Assembly (NCBI RefSeq): GCF_021233055.1 | Contig: NZ_CP089547.1 | Span: 1 to 57,259, forward strand | Source of the DNA: Spirosoma oryzicola | GTDB lineage: Bacteria > Bacteroidota > Bacteroidia > Cytophagales > Spirosomataceae | DNA: 57,259 bases | Direction of reading: 5' to 3' | Shown here: positions 46,154 to 55,742 of the stretch, piece after piece | Numbering within the stretch: position 1 is the first letter of the stretch | How the letters are laid out: each line of letters begins with the position of its first letter | Notes under the pieces: model-generated | What the model was told of the DNA's origin: nothing | The model's input: only the letters and a program-made list of their open reading frames with translations | Database searches by the model: none | Program-made: the position numbers and the translations under genes

Positions 46154-46405
46154 GTTTTGTAGCCCTGGTTACTGACGCGTTTATAGGGACTCATTGCGCT
46201 TGTGTATGGACTGAGTAAAGATGAAACCTTACCAAACGTAAAGTTCTCATCGTCTTGCTCTTTGTTTTTATGGTGTAAGAGCAGCCCTGTTGAGTCGCTT
46301 AGCGTTGTAGGAGGTAGGGTAGCTTAAAGTGAGTTTGGGTTATTCCTTACCGGCTAGCTAGGTGTTGCAGTAGTCGGCTTATAAGGCCAGCCTTTTAAGA
46401 GACGA

Positions 46406-46451
46406 TGATCCTACCGAGTGGACCGTTACTGCAGTCCACTCGGTAGGATCA
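46406..46451. repeat. 18-bp perfect inverted repeat of unknown role
   Basis: TGATCCTACCGAGTGGAC (46406-46423) is exactly complementary to 46434-46451, with a 10-base loop. No T-run follows and no gene abuts it closely (VOC frame starts 106 bases later). It is the most stable hairpin noticed in the window. Confidence 0.6.
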
Positions 46452-46557
46452 GTAAGGAAATAACAATGCATAATGGGCATACAGCATCTTCTTTCTACCC
46501 AATTGTCGCTTAATTTTGCCTCTTCAACCCCTACATTTACTTTAGTAACTCCTTGGC

Positions 46558-46944
46558 ATGGAGGCAGACCACTGTGGGTTTGAGGTCAAGAGTATGGATG
46601 AAGCCATTCATCTTTATACCTAGAAACCAGGTTTTCAGCTCGATCACCGAGCCATCAATCACCAAGAACAGGAAGAATATGCGTTTGTCTAGCTGGGCAC
46701 GGCGCACCTGGAGCTTATTCAAGATTTAATCCATAACTAAGTTAGTCCCTCCAGCCGCAAACCCTTCTGGCCTCATTACTGTCTGGAAGTGCTGGATACG
46801 GCTAGTGCGGTTGCGGATCTACAGGCTAAAGGCATTCCCATTGTTGAGGGCCCGCGGCTGATCGAAGGGAAGGAAACATGGGTTTATTTTAGCCATCCCG
46901 ATAACCATGTATTGGAGTACGTTCAATGGTTCAACAAAAAATAA
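46558..46944 (+). pseudogene. VOC-family (glyoxalase-like) protein with three in-frame stops
   Basis: The frame from ATG 46558 (MEADHCGFEVKSMDEAIHLY) to TAA 46942 keeps one phase over 129 codons and has only three interruptions: TAG 46621-46623, TAG 46690-46692 and TAA 46738-46740. It shows two VOC repeats (DHCGFEVKSMDEAIHLYT, LGTAHLELIQ; then HYCLEVLDTASAVADLQ, YFSHPDNHVLEYVQW) with metal-binding H and E positions. These proteins include glyoxalase I and antibiotic-binding proteins. No indel is needed, which is unusual for an old pseudogene. Confidence 0.75.
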
Positions 46945-47026
46945 GCTAGACGTAACGAGTCCGTATCAATCAAGACTACAGGGCTAGCCCAAAATCGCCT
47001 GCGCACGCTCAGTTCGCCTACGAGAA

Positions 47027-47848
47027 TCAAAGGCCGGCGCCGGTCGACAAATCGGAAGCCTTTACGCCAAACTTGCTCTTGAAGGCCGTCGAAAAATGCG
47101 ACAGGTTTTCAAAACCAACCTCCAGATACACCGCTGAGGGACGAAGGTTTTGGGTCGACATCAGATAGTGGGCCTGCTCCAAGCGCTTGCTCTGTAACCA
47201 CTTTTCGGGCGTCGTGTCGAAGATCTTGGCAAAATCCCGCTTGAAGCTGGAAAGGCTACGGCCTGTGAGTTTGGCAAAGCAGGCGAGAGGAATGTTATAC
47301 TGATAATGATGGTTCATGTACGTCTCCAGCTCGATCTTGTAGGGCTCCTGAAAATCAAACAAAAAAGAAGCCAATGCATCATCCGTTTGCAGCAATAATT
47401 CAATGGCTTCACGCGTCTTAAGGGCCGCTAGTTTGGCCGTCAGTCTTTCAGGGTGATCAATATAGGGCCGTAACGAGTGAAAGAAACCCTTTAAGAACTC
47501 ATTTTGGGTCAAATCAATCATGGCCTGGCCTTTGTAGGCCCGTTGCTTGAGAATCGCATTGTCGGAGGCATACTGGTGTAAGGCGTCCTGGTCAAGAAAT
47601 ACGCTGATTAATGTGGGCGGCTCACCGGTTGGACCCGGCTTTTTGAGCTTTTTGAACAACTGATTTCGACGCATTAAGCCGATCGTCCCTTCGTTCATAA
47701 CAAAGGTGCCACCAGTCGAATAATAGGACGATTCCCCCGCCAGCATGATCCCTAAAGCATGGTCGGGGAAGTAGTGTTCGCTACGTTGTACCTTCTGATA
47801 CCCACGTGAATACAGAATATTATGCTGAAGAATGAGCGTGCTTTCCAT
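47027..47848 (-). CDS. AraC-family transcriptional regulator
   Basis: This 273-residue protein has an N-terminal ligand/dimer domain (to about 165, including a cupin-like start) and a C-terminal pair of helix-turn-helices: IPLACFAKLTGRSLSSFKRDF and AVYLEVGFENLSHFSTAFKS, followed by the family end FGVKASDL. It starts 6 bases after the SDR stop, so the two genes form one operon and the regulator probably controls it. Confidence 0.92.
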   Translation of the reverse strand: MESTLILQHNILYSRGYQKVQRSEHYFPDHALGIMLAGESSYYSTGGTFVMNEGTIGLMRRNQLFKKLKKPGPTGEPPTLISVFLDQDALHQYASDNAILKQRAYKGQAMIDLTQNEFLKGFFHSLRPYIDHPERLTAKLAALKTREAIELLLQTDDALASFLFDFQEPYKIELETYMNHHYQYNIPLACFAKLTGRSLSSFKRDFAKIFDTTPEKWLQSKRLEQAHYLMSTQNLRPSAVYLEVGFENLSHFSTAFKSKFGVKASDLSTGAGL

Positions 47849-47854
47849 GGGTTG

Positions 47855-48670
47855 TTAAGCAAGTTGACGCATGATCAATTTATCCAGTAGCTTGTCGGAT
47901 ACAATAGCTCGCAAAAATAGCAGGATCCTCGAATTCATTTCTTTGGCTGCATACCTTGTTTTTGGCCTGCTTGATTCGATGCCTGTTTTAATCAGTTTGG
48001 CTATCTCAATGGGTTCCTGGATGTTATTCGACAATTGGGTGAAGAGGGTATGGGTTTTGGTGGCTAAGCCTTGGTAAGCTGTATGGCCGGATACGGTCAG
48101 TAAGCTTTCGGTGGCAATGGTCCCCCATTCGGACCGGGTAGCACCCGGCTCCACCACGATGACGTCAATGCCAAATTCCCTGACTTCATTGCGCAGACTA
48201 TCGCTTAAGGCTTCCATGGCAAACTTGCTGGCGTGATACCACCCTCCTAATGGGAACGCAACCTTGCCGCCGACGGAGGAAATGTTGACAATCTTACCAT
48301 ATTTATTTTCCCGCATGGTGGGTAGGATGAGTTGGGTTAAATGCATCGCTCCAAACACATTGACCTCGAGTTGATACCGGGCGTCTTTGATGGGTACGTC
48401 TTCGATGGCTCCTTCCAGACCAAAGCCAGCATTATTAATTAAAATATCGATACGGCCGGCTTCTTGTACGATTTGGTCGACACAAGCCTCAACACTCTCT
48501 CCTTTAGTAATGTCCAGTTCGACCGGTTTGATGCCATACGGAATAAGGTCTTGCATTTTTTCCATCCGGCGAGCCGCCCCATAGACGGTGTAGCCGTTTT
48601 GTGCCAAATACATGGCAGTTTGTTTGCCAATTCCTGCTGAAGCTCCGGTGACTAAAACTATTTTTCTCAT
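47855..48670 (-). CDS. Short-chain dehydrogenase/reductase
   Basis: This 271-residue classical SDR has the cofactor motif TGASAGIG (NADP-type, with ARR after strand 2), NNAGF, the catalytic Ser in NISSVGG and YHASK (Tyr-x-x-x-Lys). The C-terminus is hydrophobic and basic. It oxidises or reduces a small alcohol or ketone, substrate unknown. First gene of an operon with the AraC regulator. Confidence 0.92.
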   Translation of the reverse strand: MRKIVLVTGASAGIGKQTAMYLAQNGYTVYGAARRMEKMQDLIPYGIKPVELDITKGESVEACVDQIVQEAGRIDILINNAGFGLEGAIEDVPIKDARYQLEVNVFGAMHLTQLILPTMRENKYGKIVNISSVGGKVAFPLGGWYHASKFAMEALSDSLRNEVREFGIDVIVVEPGATRSEWGTIATESLLTVSGHTAYQGLATKTHTLFTQLSNNIQEPIEIAKLIKTGIESSRPKTRYAAKEMNSRILLFLRAIVSDKLLDKLIMRQLA

Positions 48671-49144
48671 GTCTATACCTCATTTTGATTTATAGCACAA
48701 AGGTCGTTTAGACTGGCTGGGCTTAGTTTGGTGAAACGTCCAAGTTTGTTTGCTGACAAGTCCACGCTAAGTAGCTATCCTAATTAATAATACAGCAGTC
48801 ATGCACGCATGTTGAGTATAGAGGTGGTTGACCGTATTGGTATACAATAAAGCGGTGCCGGGAATACCCAGCACCGCTATTCCTGTTAGGTATCAACCCG
48901 TAATTTGTCAAACCAATTGCCGTTTGGAAGAGGACACGAAGAGACTCTATGTATTGGCGTCTATGGCCAGAAGAGGAAAGGGAATCGATTGTCGTCTAGC
49001 TAATCTGACTACCGCATACAAGTAAGTATAGCTTTGATCTTAAGTTAATTATAGCCATCTTTGAGTCAATCAGTTCATCTGAGCCTCTTCTCCGTCACCT
49101 ACGTTCTTATTTGTCGGTCAAGTTTCTCCTTTTCCGACGATCGT
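48671..49144. other. Gap with hairpin at 48851-48878
   Basis: AGCGGTGC (48851-48858) pairs with GCACCGCT (48871-48878), with an inner GGG/CCC stem. On the minus strand TTTATTG follows, so it may be a terminator. The region also contains the SDR promoter. No gene was supported. Confidence 0.4.
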
Positions 49145-49339
49145 ATGGATTCGCAAGCAGTCATAGCCAAAAACGCTCAAGTGCGTTACCAGTTTAACCA
49201 GGATTGCCTTCTTTTGAAACAAAAGATCAGTGGCCTGCAAGCCTTCAATAACCGGCTTTCTGGCCGATTGCAAGCCCTCATTCTGAAACAGACTCGCTTG
49301 ATCGATCAGGCTAGAGATCTGCTGACGAAGGAAGTTTAG
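49145..49339 (+). CDS. Small coiled-coil protein
   Basis: This 64-residue protein reads MDSQAVIAKNAQVRYQFNQD followed by CLLLKQKISGLQAFNNRLSG and ends LIDQARDLLTKEV. It is a single amphipathic helix with heptads. The frame extends upstream to 49061, but the internal ATG gives a natural start. It faces the next small gene with 8 bases between the stops. Confidence 0.5.
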   Translation: MDSQAVIAKNAQVRYQFNQDCLLLKQKISGLQAFNNRLSGRLQALILKQTRLIDQARDLLTKEV

Positions 49340-49347
49340 GCGAAAGG

Positions 49348-49539
49348 TTAGAAACTCCTACGCTTTTTGAGGGCTTGTAATTGAGCTTCCAAGGCATCAA
49401 CACGCCGAAAAAGGTTTTCTTTTTTCTGCATCAACTGATGCTGTCTCCGTTCTACCTCAGCGGCAAACCATAGGTAATGCCGAATCCGAGTGTTAGGGTC
49501 GAGGCCATGCGACTGGGGCTGCTCTATTTGCTTTTTCAT
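49348..49539 (-). CDS. Small coiled-coil protein
   Basis: This 63-residue protein has a helical part HYLWFAAEVERRQHQLMQKK followed by LFRRVDALEAQLQALKKRRS, a basic coiled coil. It converges with the gene at 49145-49339. Likely a partner or dimerising peptide, function unknown. Confidence 0.5.
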   Translation of the reverse strand: MKKQIEQPQSHGLDPNTRIRHYLWFAAEVERRQHQLMQKKENLFRRVDALEAQLQALKKRRSF

Positions 49540-49674
49540 CGCTATACGTTTTTGCCACTGCTATTGTCTAACTGGCTGGCGTGCCTACTCCTTGGCGCTG
49601 GTCGTGCGTAGCGATCACGACGGATAAAGACCGCTGGTTCATAGGGAATAAATAAGCAACTGCGGCTGGCCGAG

Positions 49675-50169
49675 TCACGCTGCCGAGCGCAATCCCCAGG
49701 GTGACGTGTTGTGATGGGCAATCGACCGGTGGCAACGATCGATGGTCATCCAACACTGCTGGATCAACTTATCCTTCCGGGGTCCCTCACCCAGATAGTT
49801 GTGCGTAGTCTCTAGTAGGATCAGCGTCTGCTGTAGGGTTTCCTGCAAGTTAGTTAGGTAAGTCTGTTGCGAATCGACTAACCGCCGATGGAACGAGACT
49901 AACGGTCCTCGACTAACCGCCGGTTGAGATAGACACTGCTCCCATTGCTGTCTTAACCCCAAGAAAGGATTCGCTACCAGTTCTTGGTTGAGCGTTTCCA
50001 GGGGTAGCAAATAATACCCCCGATTGAAAACAAACTCGACTTTGATAAAGAGATGCCCAAGCTCCGTTACCTTAAGCAAGAAGTCGTAGGCTTGTTCTGG
50101 ATCATCATAATAACAGCTAAAATCCCTGTCCTGTTGATCTGGAGTAATGCTAACAACGTGAAGAATCAT
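49675..50169 (-). CDS. Hypothetical protein, 164 residues
   Basis: The protein has an N-terminal part with strands (MILHVVSITPDQQDRDFSCY, FIKVEFVFNRGYYLLPLETL) and a long helical C-terminus (LVDSQQTYLTNLQETLQQTL). I do not recognise a domain. It lies downstream of kinase C on the same strand, about 440 bases away, and could belong to the same regulatory unit. Confidence 0.5.
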   Translation of the reverse strand: MILHVVSITPDQQDRDFSCYYDDPEQAYDFLLKVTELGHLFIKVEFVFNRGYYLLPLETLNQELVANPFLGLRQQWEQCLSQPAVSRGPLVSFHRRLVDSQQTYLTNLQETLQQTLILLETTHNYLGEGPRKDKLIQQCWMTIDRCHRSIAHHNTSPWGLRSAA

Positions 50170-50611
50170 AAACCAAGGGTTGAGCTTGAACCATAAACCT
50201 CGAGCCTCGAACCACTGGTATTCGTCTTAGATACAGCGCAAATTGCTTCGACTTCATTAGGATTACTAGCTTGAATAACGGTTTTACGGAGTAAAAGTCG
50301 CAGCGATTGTGCTATTTTTTTCTACTGGTCCGTTGCCTCACTGAACGTGATAAGATGAACCATCAGTAAGATCAGCACAAAGAGCCAGATCTAAATCTCA
50401 CCTAACTCACTCAATCCTCGTTCAATTGAATGATATACTACTGGCTGTTGCTTTCGTGCTTATACCTTTTTTAAAAAGTTCGTCTTCTATGAAGCGATTA
50501 TTGGTAGGCTACTCCATCTGATTCGTCTAAAAAAAGCGTAGTCTTTAACGCGAAGCATGACAGCGTTCAATGGTTAGCTAGTGTTGCTCAAAAAGCTACC
50601 AATCCGTTGGG
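50170..50611. other. 442-base gap without a recognised gene
   Basis: This is the region after kinase C. No frame or strong hairpin was supported. Confidence 0.35.
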
Positions 50612-52774
50612 CTATGTTGGTAGGTAGATTGTAAAGGCAGCCCCCTGACCGGGTTGACTCCTAGCGGTGATGGCTCCGCCATGGTTAGTCACGACCTTCT
50701 CACAAATGGCCAGGCCGATACCCGTACCAATATACGCACTCTTGCCATGCAGCCGCTGAAAGACCTGAAAGATGCGATCGACATACTTTTCCTCAAAACC
50801 AATCCCGTTGTCAATTACCTCAATAAGTTGATAAGCAGGGGCGACCCGGCTAGGGGTAATTCCTGATGGCAATTCATCGGACGCCACCCGACGTGTTTTA
50901 ATCTCAATCACAGGTGCCACCCCAGGCCGGTGAAACTTCAAGGCGTTGCTCAGCAGGTTCTGAAAGAGTTGGGTTAGTTGCGAAGCATTACCCGAGAGGG
51001 TGGGTAGCTGCTCAACCCGAATCTGGGCACCCAACTCCTCAACCCGTAGCTCCAGGGTGCTCAGCGCACTCTCGACAATGGTCTGTAAGGAGACGGTGCC
51101 ACCCACATCGCGCTGGGTAGAGATCAGCGAGAAGTCTAAGAGGTCTTTGATTAAGATCGACATGCGCTTGGCCGCCGACTGTATGCGCTCCACATAAACT
51201 AGCTCCTCGCCAACCGAGTCGGCGTAGCGAGTCGTAAGCAGATCCCCAAACTGTTGAATTTTGCGCAGAGGCTCTTGCAGATCATGCGACGCTACGTAAG
51301 CAAACTGCTGCAAATTATCATTAGAACGAAGCAACAAACGGTTCGACTCTTCCAGATCCTCATTTAAAACCACGTATCCTTCATTACTGCTTTCTAGTTC
51401 TTCGTTAGTAGCGGCTAATTCTTCGTTGGTAGCCGCTAGCTCTTCATTGGTGGCCGCTAGCTCTTCCGTCCGCTCTTTGACCTGCTGTTCTAACATGTCT
51501 TGTAACTCACGTTGGCTGGTAATGTCCTGAGCAGTACCCTCGATTCGTAGGGGCTCTCCAACTGCGTTAAAATACACCTGACCCAAGGCATGAAGAATCA
51601 CTGAACGACCGGTTTTGGCATTGACAACCGAGTGTATCACATCATAGCGTCCATCGGACCCTGGCAGCAGCGTGTTGTAGAGGCTCGTGCGTACATAATC
51701 GCGTTCACGCTCGCCAATGCCCATAATAAACGTTTCAGCATCATGGGCCAGACTATCAAAACCAAACCAGGTGGCCACGCGTGGCGAAACCGTCAATAGA
51801 TTCGTGGCAATATTTACGCTGAAATTACCTAGCTCCGCTAACTCAATGGCATTCTGCAGGGCGGTGGCCGTTTGCTCCACCTGCTGGCGGGCAAGCTCCA
51901 TCGGTGTAACATCGGCGCCCGTGTTCATTACCCCGTACACCCGGCCTGCTGCATCGAAGAGGGGCGTAAAGTTGTAATTAAAGTAGTAGGGGATCAGTTC
52001 ACCCTGATGGTCGATGTCAACCCGGCTCGTCCCACTACTAAACGGCACACCCGTGTTGTAAACCGACTGCAACTGCTCGAAAATACCCTGGCTTGCCAAC
52101 TCAGGTAGCAACTCGGGGTAACACTTGCCAATGACATCGGGACCTTTCCCGTACACATCAATGATGGCTTGGTTGGCCAACTCAATGCGCATCTCTCTTC
52201 CCGAGTATACCGCAATGGGGAAAGGAGCACTCTCAACCAGCCCCCGCAGTTGCTGGGTTGTCTCTTCAAGAACTCGTCTAGCCAGCACGCGTTCGGTAAC
52301 ATCGGTGGCAGAAACCAGAATGTCGGGGAGTTGACTGGTCTGGTTGGCCAGCGGAGAATACACAAAGTCGATGTAAACAGTCGTTTGCTTTCCATCCCGG
52401 ATAAATTCGCTCGGTAACTCTTCTCCCCGTGCTGCCAGTCCGGTCCTGCGTACCTGATCGAGCAGCTCGTCGAGTCCCTGGTTGGCAATCAGGGGAAAGG
52501 CGTCGAAAACGGGCTCACCGAGCTTATCGCCCGGTGGCAGTTGCCAGATCTCGTACATGGCGGGATTGGCCAGCTTGATTCGGTAGTCGGAGCCTTCCAG
52601 CACGGCAACCGCAAGCGGCAGTTGTCCAACAACAGCTGTCAGCAGTTGACATGTCGCGGTTGCGGCTTCCTGAGGTGGTAAATCAGTAGGGATGAGTAGG
52701 GGAAGATGTATCTGGTTAGGCTTGTTAGGCTGCTCAGGGCCAGGCATAGTAGTCGAATTACGAAAAAAAAGCAA
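50612..52774 (-). CDS. Sensor histidine kinase C (three PAS, coiled coil, no receiver)
   Basis: The 720-residue kinase (711 if ATG 52747 is used) has PAS domains at about 45-150, 165-295 and 300-420. A long coiled coil (about 420-475) contains the heptad EELAATN three times, encoded by 21-base repeats near 51400-51470. The dimerisation helix LQQFAYVASHDLQEPLRKIQ (His in SHDLQEP, phytochrome-type box) and the ATPase (LFQNLLSNALKF, IEVIDNGIGFEEKY, GTGIGLAICEKVV) follow. It lacks a receiver, unlike A, B and D, so it needs a separate partner, possibly the lone receiver at 36.0 kb. Confidence 0.92.
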   Translation of the reverse strand: MLFFRNSTTMPGPEQPNKPNQIHLPLLIPTDLPPQEAATATCQLLTAVVGQLPLAVAVLEGSDYRIKLANPAMYEIWQLPPGDKLGEPVFDAFPLIANQGLDELLDQVRRTGLAARGEELPSEFIRDGKQTTVYIDFVYSPLANQTSQLPDILVSATDVTERVLARRVLEETTQQLRGLVESAPFPIAVYSGREMRIELANQAIIDVYGKGPDVIGKCYPELLPELASQGIFEQLQSVYNTGVPFSSGTSRVDIDHQGELIPYYFNYNFTPLFDAAGRVYGVMNTGADVTPMELARQQVEQTATALQNAIELAELGNFSVNIATNLLTVSPRVATWFGFDSLAHDAETFIMGIGERERDYVRTSLYNTLLPGSDGRYDVIHSVVNAKTGRSVILHALGQVYFNAVGEPLRIEGTAQDITSQRELQDMLEQQVKERTEELAATNEELAATNEELAATNEELESSNEGYVVLNEDLEESNRLLLRSNDNLQQFAYVASHDLQEPLRKIQQFGDLLTTRYADSVGEELVYVERIQSAAKRMSILIKDLLDFSLISTQRDVGGTVSLQTIVESALSTLELRVEELGAQIRVEQLPTLSGNASQLTQLFQNLLSNALKFHRPGVAPVIEIKTRRVASDELPSGITPSRVAPAYQLIEVIDNGIGFEEKYVDRIFQVFQRLHGKSAYIGTGIGLAICEKVVTNHGGAITARSQPGQGAAFTIYLPT

Positions 52775-53079
52775 GGTAATACATAAAATTTCTGTTCATA
52801 GGTATTGTTTACAGATTGTACTCAACGAGCCTGCAAGCTCCATGGATTATCTATTCGTTCTACTCCGAACTAAACGCATGACCGGCGTAGCCTGAACGTA
52901 CTACTGGGGCGGTACTGTAGCAACTCAGCCGCCCTAGCTCTATCGTTCCAGCTTGCTATGGGTAGTATATGGGAATGGCTGTAGCCCGACGGTTGTCCTC
53001 CTGCAGAGTGGTGTTTATGAAGAGCAGCTTTTTGTATGATGCAGGAGCGCCTGCTCTCCAACCACAAATAAGGATTATA

Positions 53080-55494
53080 TCAGCCCAACGTTGTTCTGTC
53101 TTTATCGAGTAAATCCGTAAGCATTTTTGTCAGTTCACTCAGATCCACCGGCTTCACTAAATGCCCATCAAAACCGGCTTCCCTAGTTCGCTGTCGATCT
53201 TCATCCTGGCCATAACCCGTTAAGGCAATCACGATCATAGCCCGACTCCAAACCTGCTCCCGAAGCAGTCGACAGGTGGCATACCCATCCAAACCTGGCA
53301 TGCCGATATCCAGCAGAATAACCGTTGGTTGTAAGGCTTCAGCCGCTTCGATGCCTGACCGACCACTGGTTCGTGTATGTGATTCGTAGCCTTTCAGCTT
53401 GAGCAGCATCCCTAAAGTCATGGCCGCATCTGCATTATCATCAATCACTAAAATGCGCCGGGGCGTCCAGGAGTTGGGAGCTTGCTGAACGGGTTTAGCT
53501 AGTGATTGTGGAGCAGCAACTAAAGTTGGTAGACGAACCGTGAAGGTGCTGCCTCGTCCAACGCCCTCACTCTGAGCTTCTGCTCGCCCCCCATGCATTT
53601 CCACCAACCGCTTGACTAATGTCAACCCCAACCCCAAACCCCCTTTCGAGCGGGCCAGCGAGTTATCCACCTGCACAAACAGCTCAAAGATAGCTTCGAG
53701 TTGATCTTCCGCTAAGCCAATGCCGTTGTCCCGCACCTGAAGAACAGCTTCATTGCCTTCATGCACCAGGCTTACACTCACCTGTCCCCTTTCTCCCGTA
53801 TAGCGTAGGCCATTGGTTAACAGATTAATAACGACCTGAGTCAGCCGGGTGGCGTCCCCGTCTATCTCAATAGGGTCGGTGGGTAAACTCACCCGAAGCA
53901 CTTTGCCTTGCTGCTCAAACAGGGCCTCCAGACTTTGCTGAGCCTGTCGAACCAGGTCAACCAGATTGATTCGTTCGGTTTTCAACGCAATCTTGCCCTG
54001 ACTGATGCGATTGACATCCAGCAGATCGTCGACCATTCTGACCAGATACTCTGTCTGCCGACTTATCATGTCCACCGTCGAGCGGTGCAATTCGTCGGTG
54101 GTAGTTAAGTTCAGAATGGCCAGCCCTGAGTGGATGGCGGCCATGGGATTACGCAATTCATGAGCCAGCATGGCCAGAAACTCATCTTTATGCCGTACGG
54201 CTTTGCGGAGACCTTCCTGGGCCTGTTTGGCGTCATCGGTGTCAATGCTCAGGCCGTACCAGGCCTCAATTTGTCCGGCTGAGTTGCGACGAGGTAGGGC
54301 GCGAAAGATGTGCCAACGATACACCCCATCGTGCCGTTGGTAACGAACCTCCCCTTCATAGGATTCGCCCGTCAGTTGGCACCGTTTCCAGTAGGGTAGA
54401 ATTCGGGCTGCATCGGCTGGATGCATCGTCATTGTCCAGCCATGCCCACTGGCCTGCTCATCGGTCTGGCCCGTATAGTCATACCAACGTTGGTTAAAAT
54501 AAATGTTTTCGCCCAAGGCCGAACAAACCCAGACCAGCGCAGGAGCGGCTTGGGTCATGATCCGAAACTCGGCTTCGCGTTTGCGCAAGGCTTCTTCGGC
54601 TTTCGCTCGTTCGACGGCTATCCAGGTTCGTTCGGCTACCTGTTTGACCAGATCGACTTCTTGTTGTGTCCATACCCGGGACGTTGGAACGGCTGCAATG
54701 AGCAGCGCCATCAGCCTATCTTCTTTGACGAGCGGCACGGCAATCAATGCGCCTGTCCGGATCGTCCGAAACGCTTGCCGGTTTTGCTCCGTAAAACTGG
54801 GCTCAGCTTGCGTATCTCCGTAGTGCAAGGCCTGGTTATTCGCGTAGTCAGGCAGAAAGGACATACCAAATCTTGACATCTTGGTATTTGGTAGTAGCGC
54901 CAAGGGTTCCTCTTTCGACACCCCTTCCAGCGTGGAAATCGTATCGTTATCAATGGCAAGGCTGACAAAGTACACCCAACCAGCCTGTAGTTCGGCTAGT
55001 AACTGCTGGGCAGCGGTCGTTTGTATAGTCACCGGATTGCTGAGCGGACGGAGGCTATCGCTGAGCGCCAGTAAAAATGATTGCTGTCGTTCGTTTTTTT
55101 TCCACTCGGTGATATTGGTGAACAAAACCGCAATTTGCGGTGGCTGTTGACTGATTTGATAGACAGTAGCCTCCATCCACAAGTCTAGCTGGGTTACATA
55201 AGTCTGAAAGTGAGCATACTGTCCCGTGAAGGCCACCTGATCATAGATGTCCATGGTATCCTGTTCCGCCTGTGGAACTACCTCCAAAATGGTTTTGCCC
55301 GTAACATTATCCAATCCGGTGTGCTTTTCAAAAGCAGGATTCACGGTCAGATAGCGAAAGTCGGAGGGATGATGGGGGGGGGTATCAACTTTTTCCAGCA
55401 GGCAGAAGCCCTGGTCCATGTTGGCAAAGGCAATGGCGTAAACGGAAGTGAATGCAGCAAGCGATGCGTTCTGCGGTGAGTTAGAGGGGGTCAT
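53080..55494 (-). CDS. Hybrid sensor histidine kinase D (PAS-GAF-PAS-HisKA-HATPase-REC)
   Basis: This 804-residue soluble kinase has a PAS at about 20-135 (nearly the same as in kinase B), a GAF at about 140-305 and a PAS of the WYDYTGQ type at about 320-435. The phosphoacceptor box is MLAHELRNPMAAI. The ATPase (LTQVVINLLTNGLRYT, LQVRDNGIGLAED, GGLGLGLTLVKRL) and a receiver (TVILLDIGMPGLDGY, VIALTGYGQ, GFDGHLVKPVDLSEL) follow. This is the intact equivalent of decayed kinase E. The last line of kinase E, missing in that gene, can be read here. Confidence 0.93.
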   Translation of the reverse strand: MTPSNSPQNASLAAFTSVYAIAFANMDQGFCLLEKVDTPPHHPSDFRYLTVNPAFEKHTGLDNVTGKTILEVVPQAEQDTMDIYDQVAFTGQYAHFQTYVTQLDLWMEATVYQISQQPPQIAVLFTNITEWKKNERQQSFLLALSDSLRPLSNPVTIQTTAAQQLLAELQAGWVYFVSLAIDNDTISTLEGVSKEEPLALLPNTKMSRFGMSFLPDYANNQALHYGDTQAEPSFTEQNRQAFRTIRTGALIAVPLVKEDRLMALLIAAVPTSRVWTQQEVDLVKQVAERTWIAVERAKAEEALRKREAEFRIMTQAAPALVWVCSALGENIYFNQRWYDYTGQTDEQASGHGWTMTMHPADAARILPYWKRCQLTGESYEGEVRYQRHDGVYRWHIFRALPRRNSAGQIEAWYGLSIDTDDAKQAQEGLRKAVRHKDEFLAMLAHELRNPMAAIHSGLAILNLTTTDELHRSTVDMISRQTEYLVRMVDDLLDVNRISQGKIALKTERINLVDLVRQAQQSLEALFEQQGKVLRVSLPTDPIEIDGDATRLTQVVINLLTNGLRYTGERGQVSVSLVHEGNEAVLQVRDNGIGLAEDQLEAIFELFVQVDNSLARSKGGLGLGLTLVKRLVEMHGGRAEAQSEGVGRGSTFTVRLPTLVAAPQSLAKPVQQAPNSWTPRRILVIDDNADAAMTLGMLLKLKGYESHTRTSGRSGIEAAEALQPTVILLDIGMPGLDGYATCRLLREQVWSRAMIVIALTGYGQDEDRQRTREAGFDGHLVKPVDLSELTKMLTDLLDKDRTTLG

Positions 55495-55742
55495 AAAGGT
55501 AAGGGGCTAACAAAGGTAAAAGAACACTCAGCAAGTAAGCAAGCCGGCCGATGGTGTTCGGTTCTTTCCTTAATGAATGGTCGCATCCCCGTGTTTCTCA
55601 AAACAGCCATCTGCCGGTTAACAAAGCTGCGCTTGATTGATCTTTTGTTGATACGTTCCACATAACGCCTGGGTTAAACAGGTAGCAATCCTTCTCAGTT
55701 GGAAGCCTTTTTTGTGAGAAGCGTCCCGCCAAGCTGATTGCG

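Noticed and set aside
48828..49025. 65-residue plus-strand frame
   Set aside because: It runs through the hairpin at 48851-48878 and has no motif or start signal.
52870..53067. 65-residue frame just after kinase D
   Set aside because: Placed like the small genes after kinases A and B, but rich in S, R and H with no helical pattern and no similarity to them.
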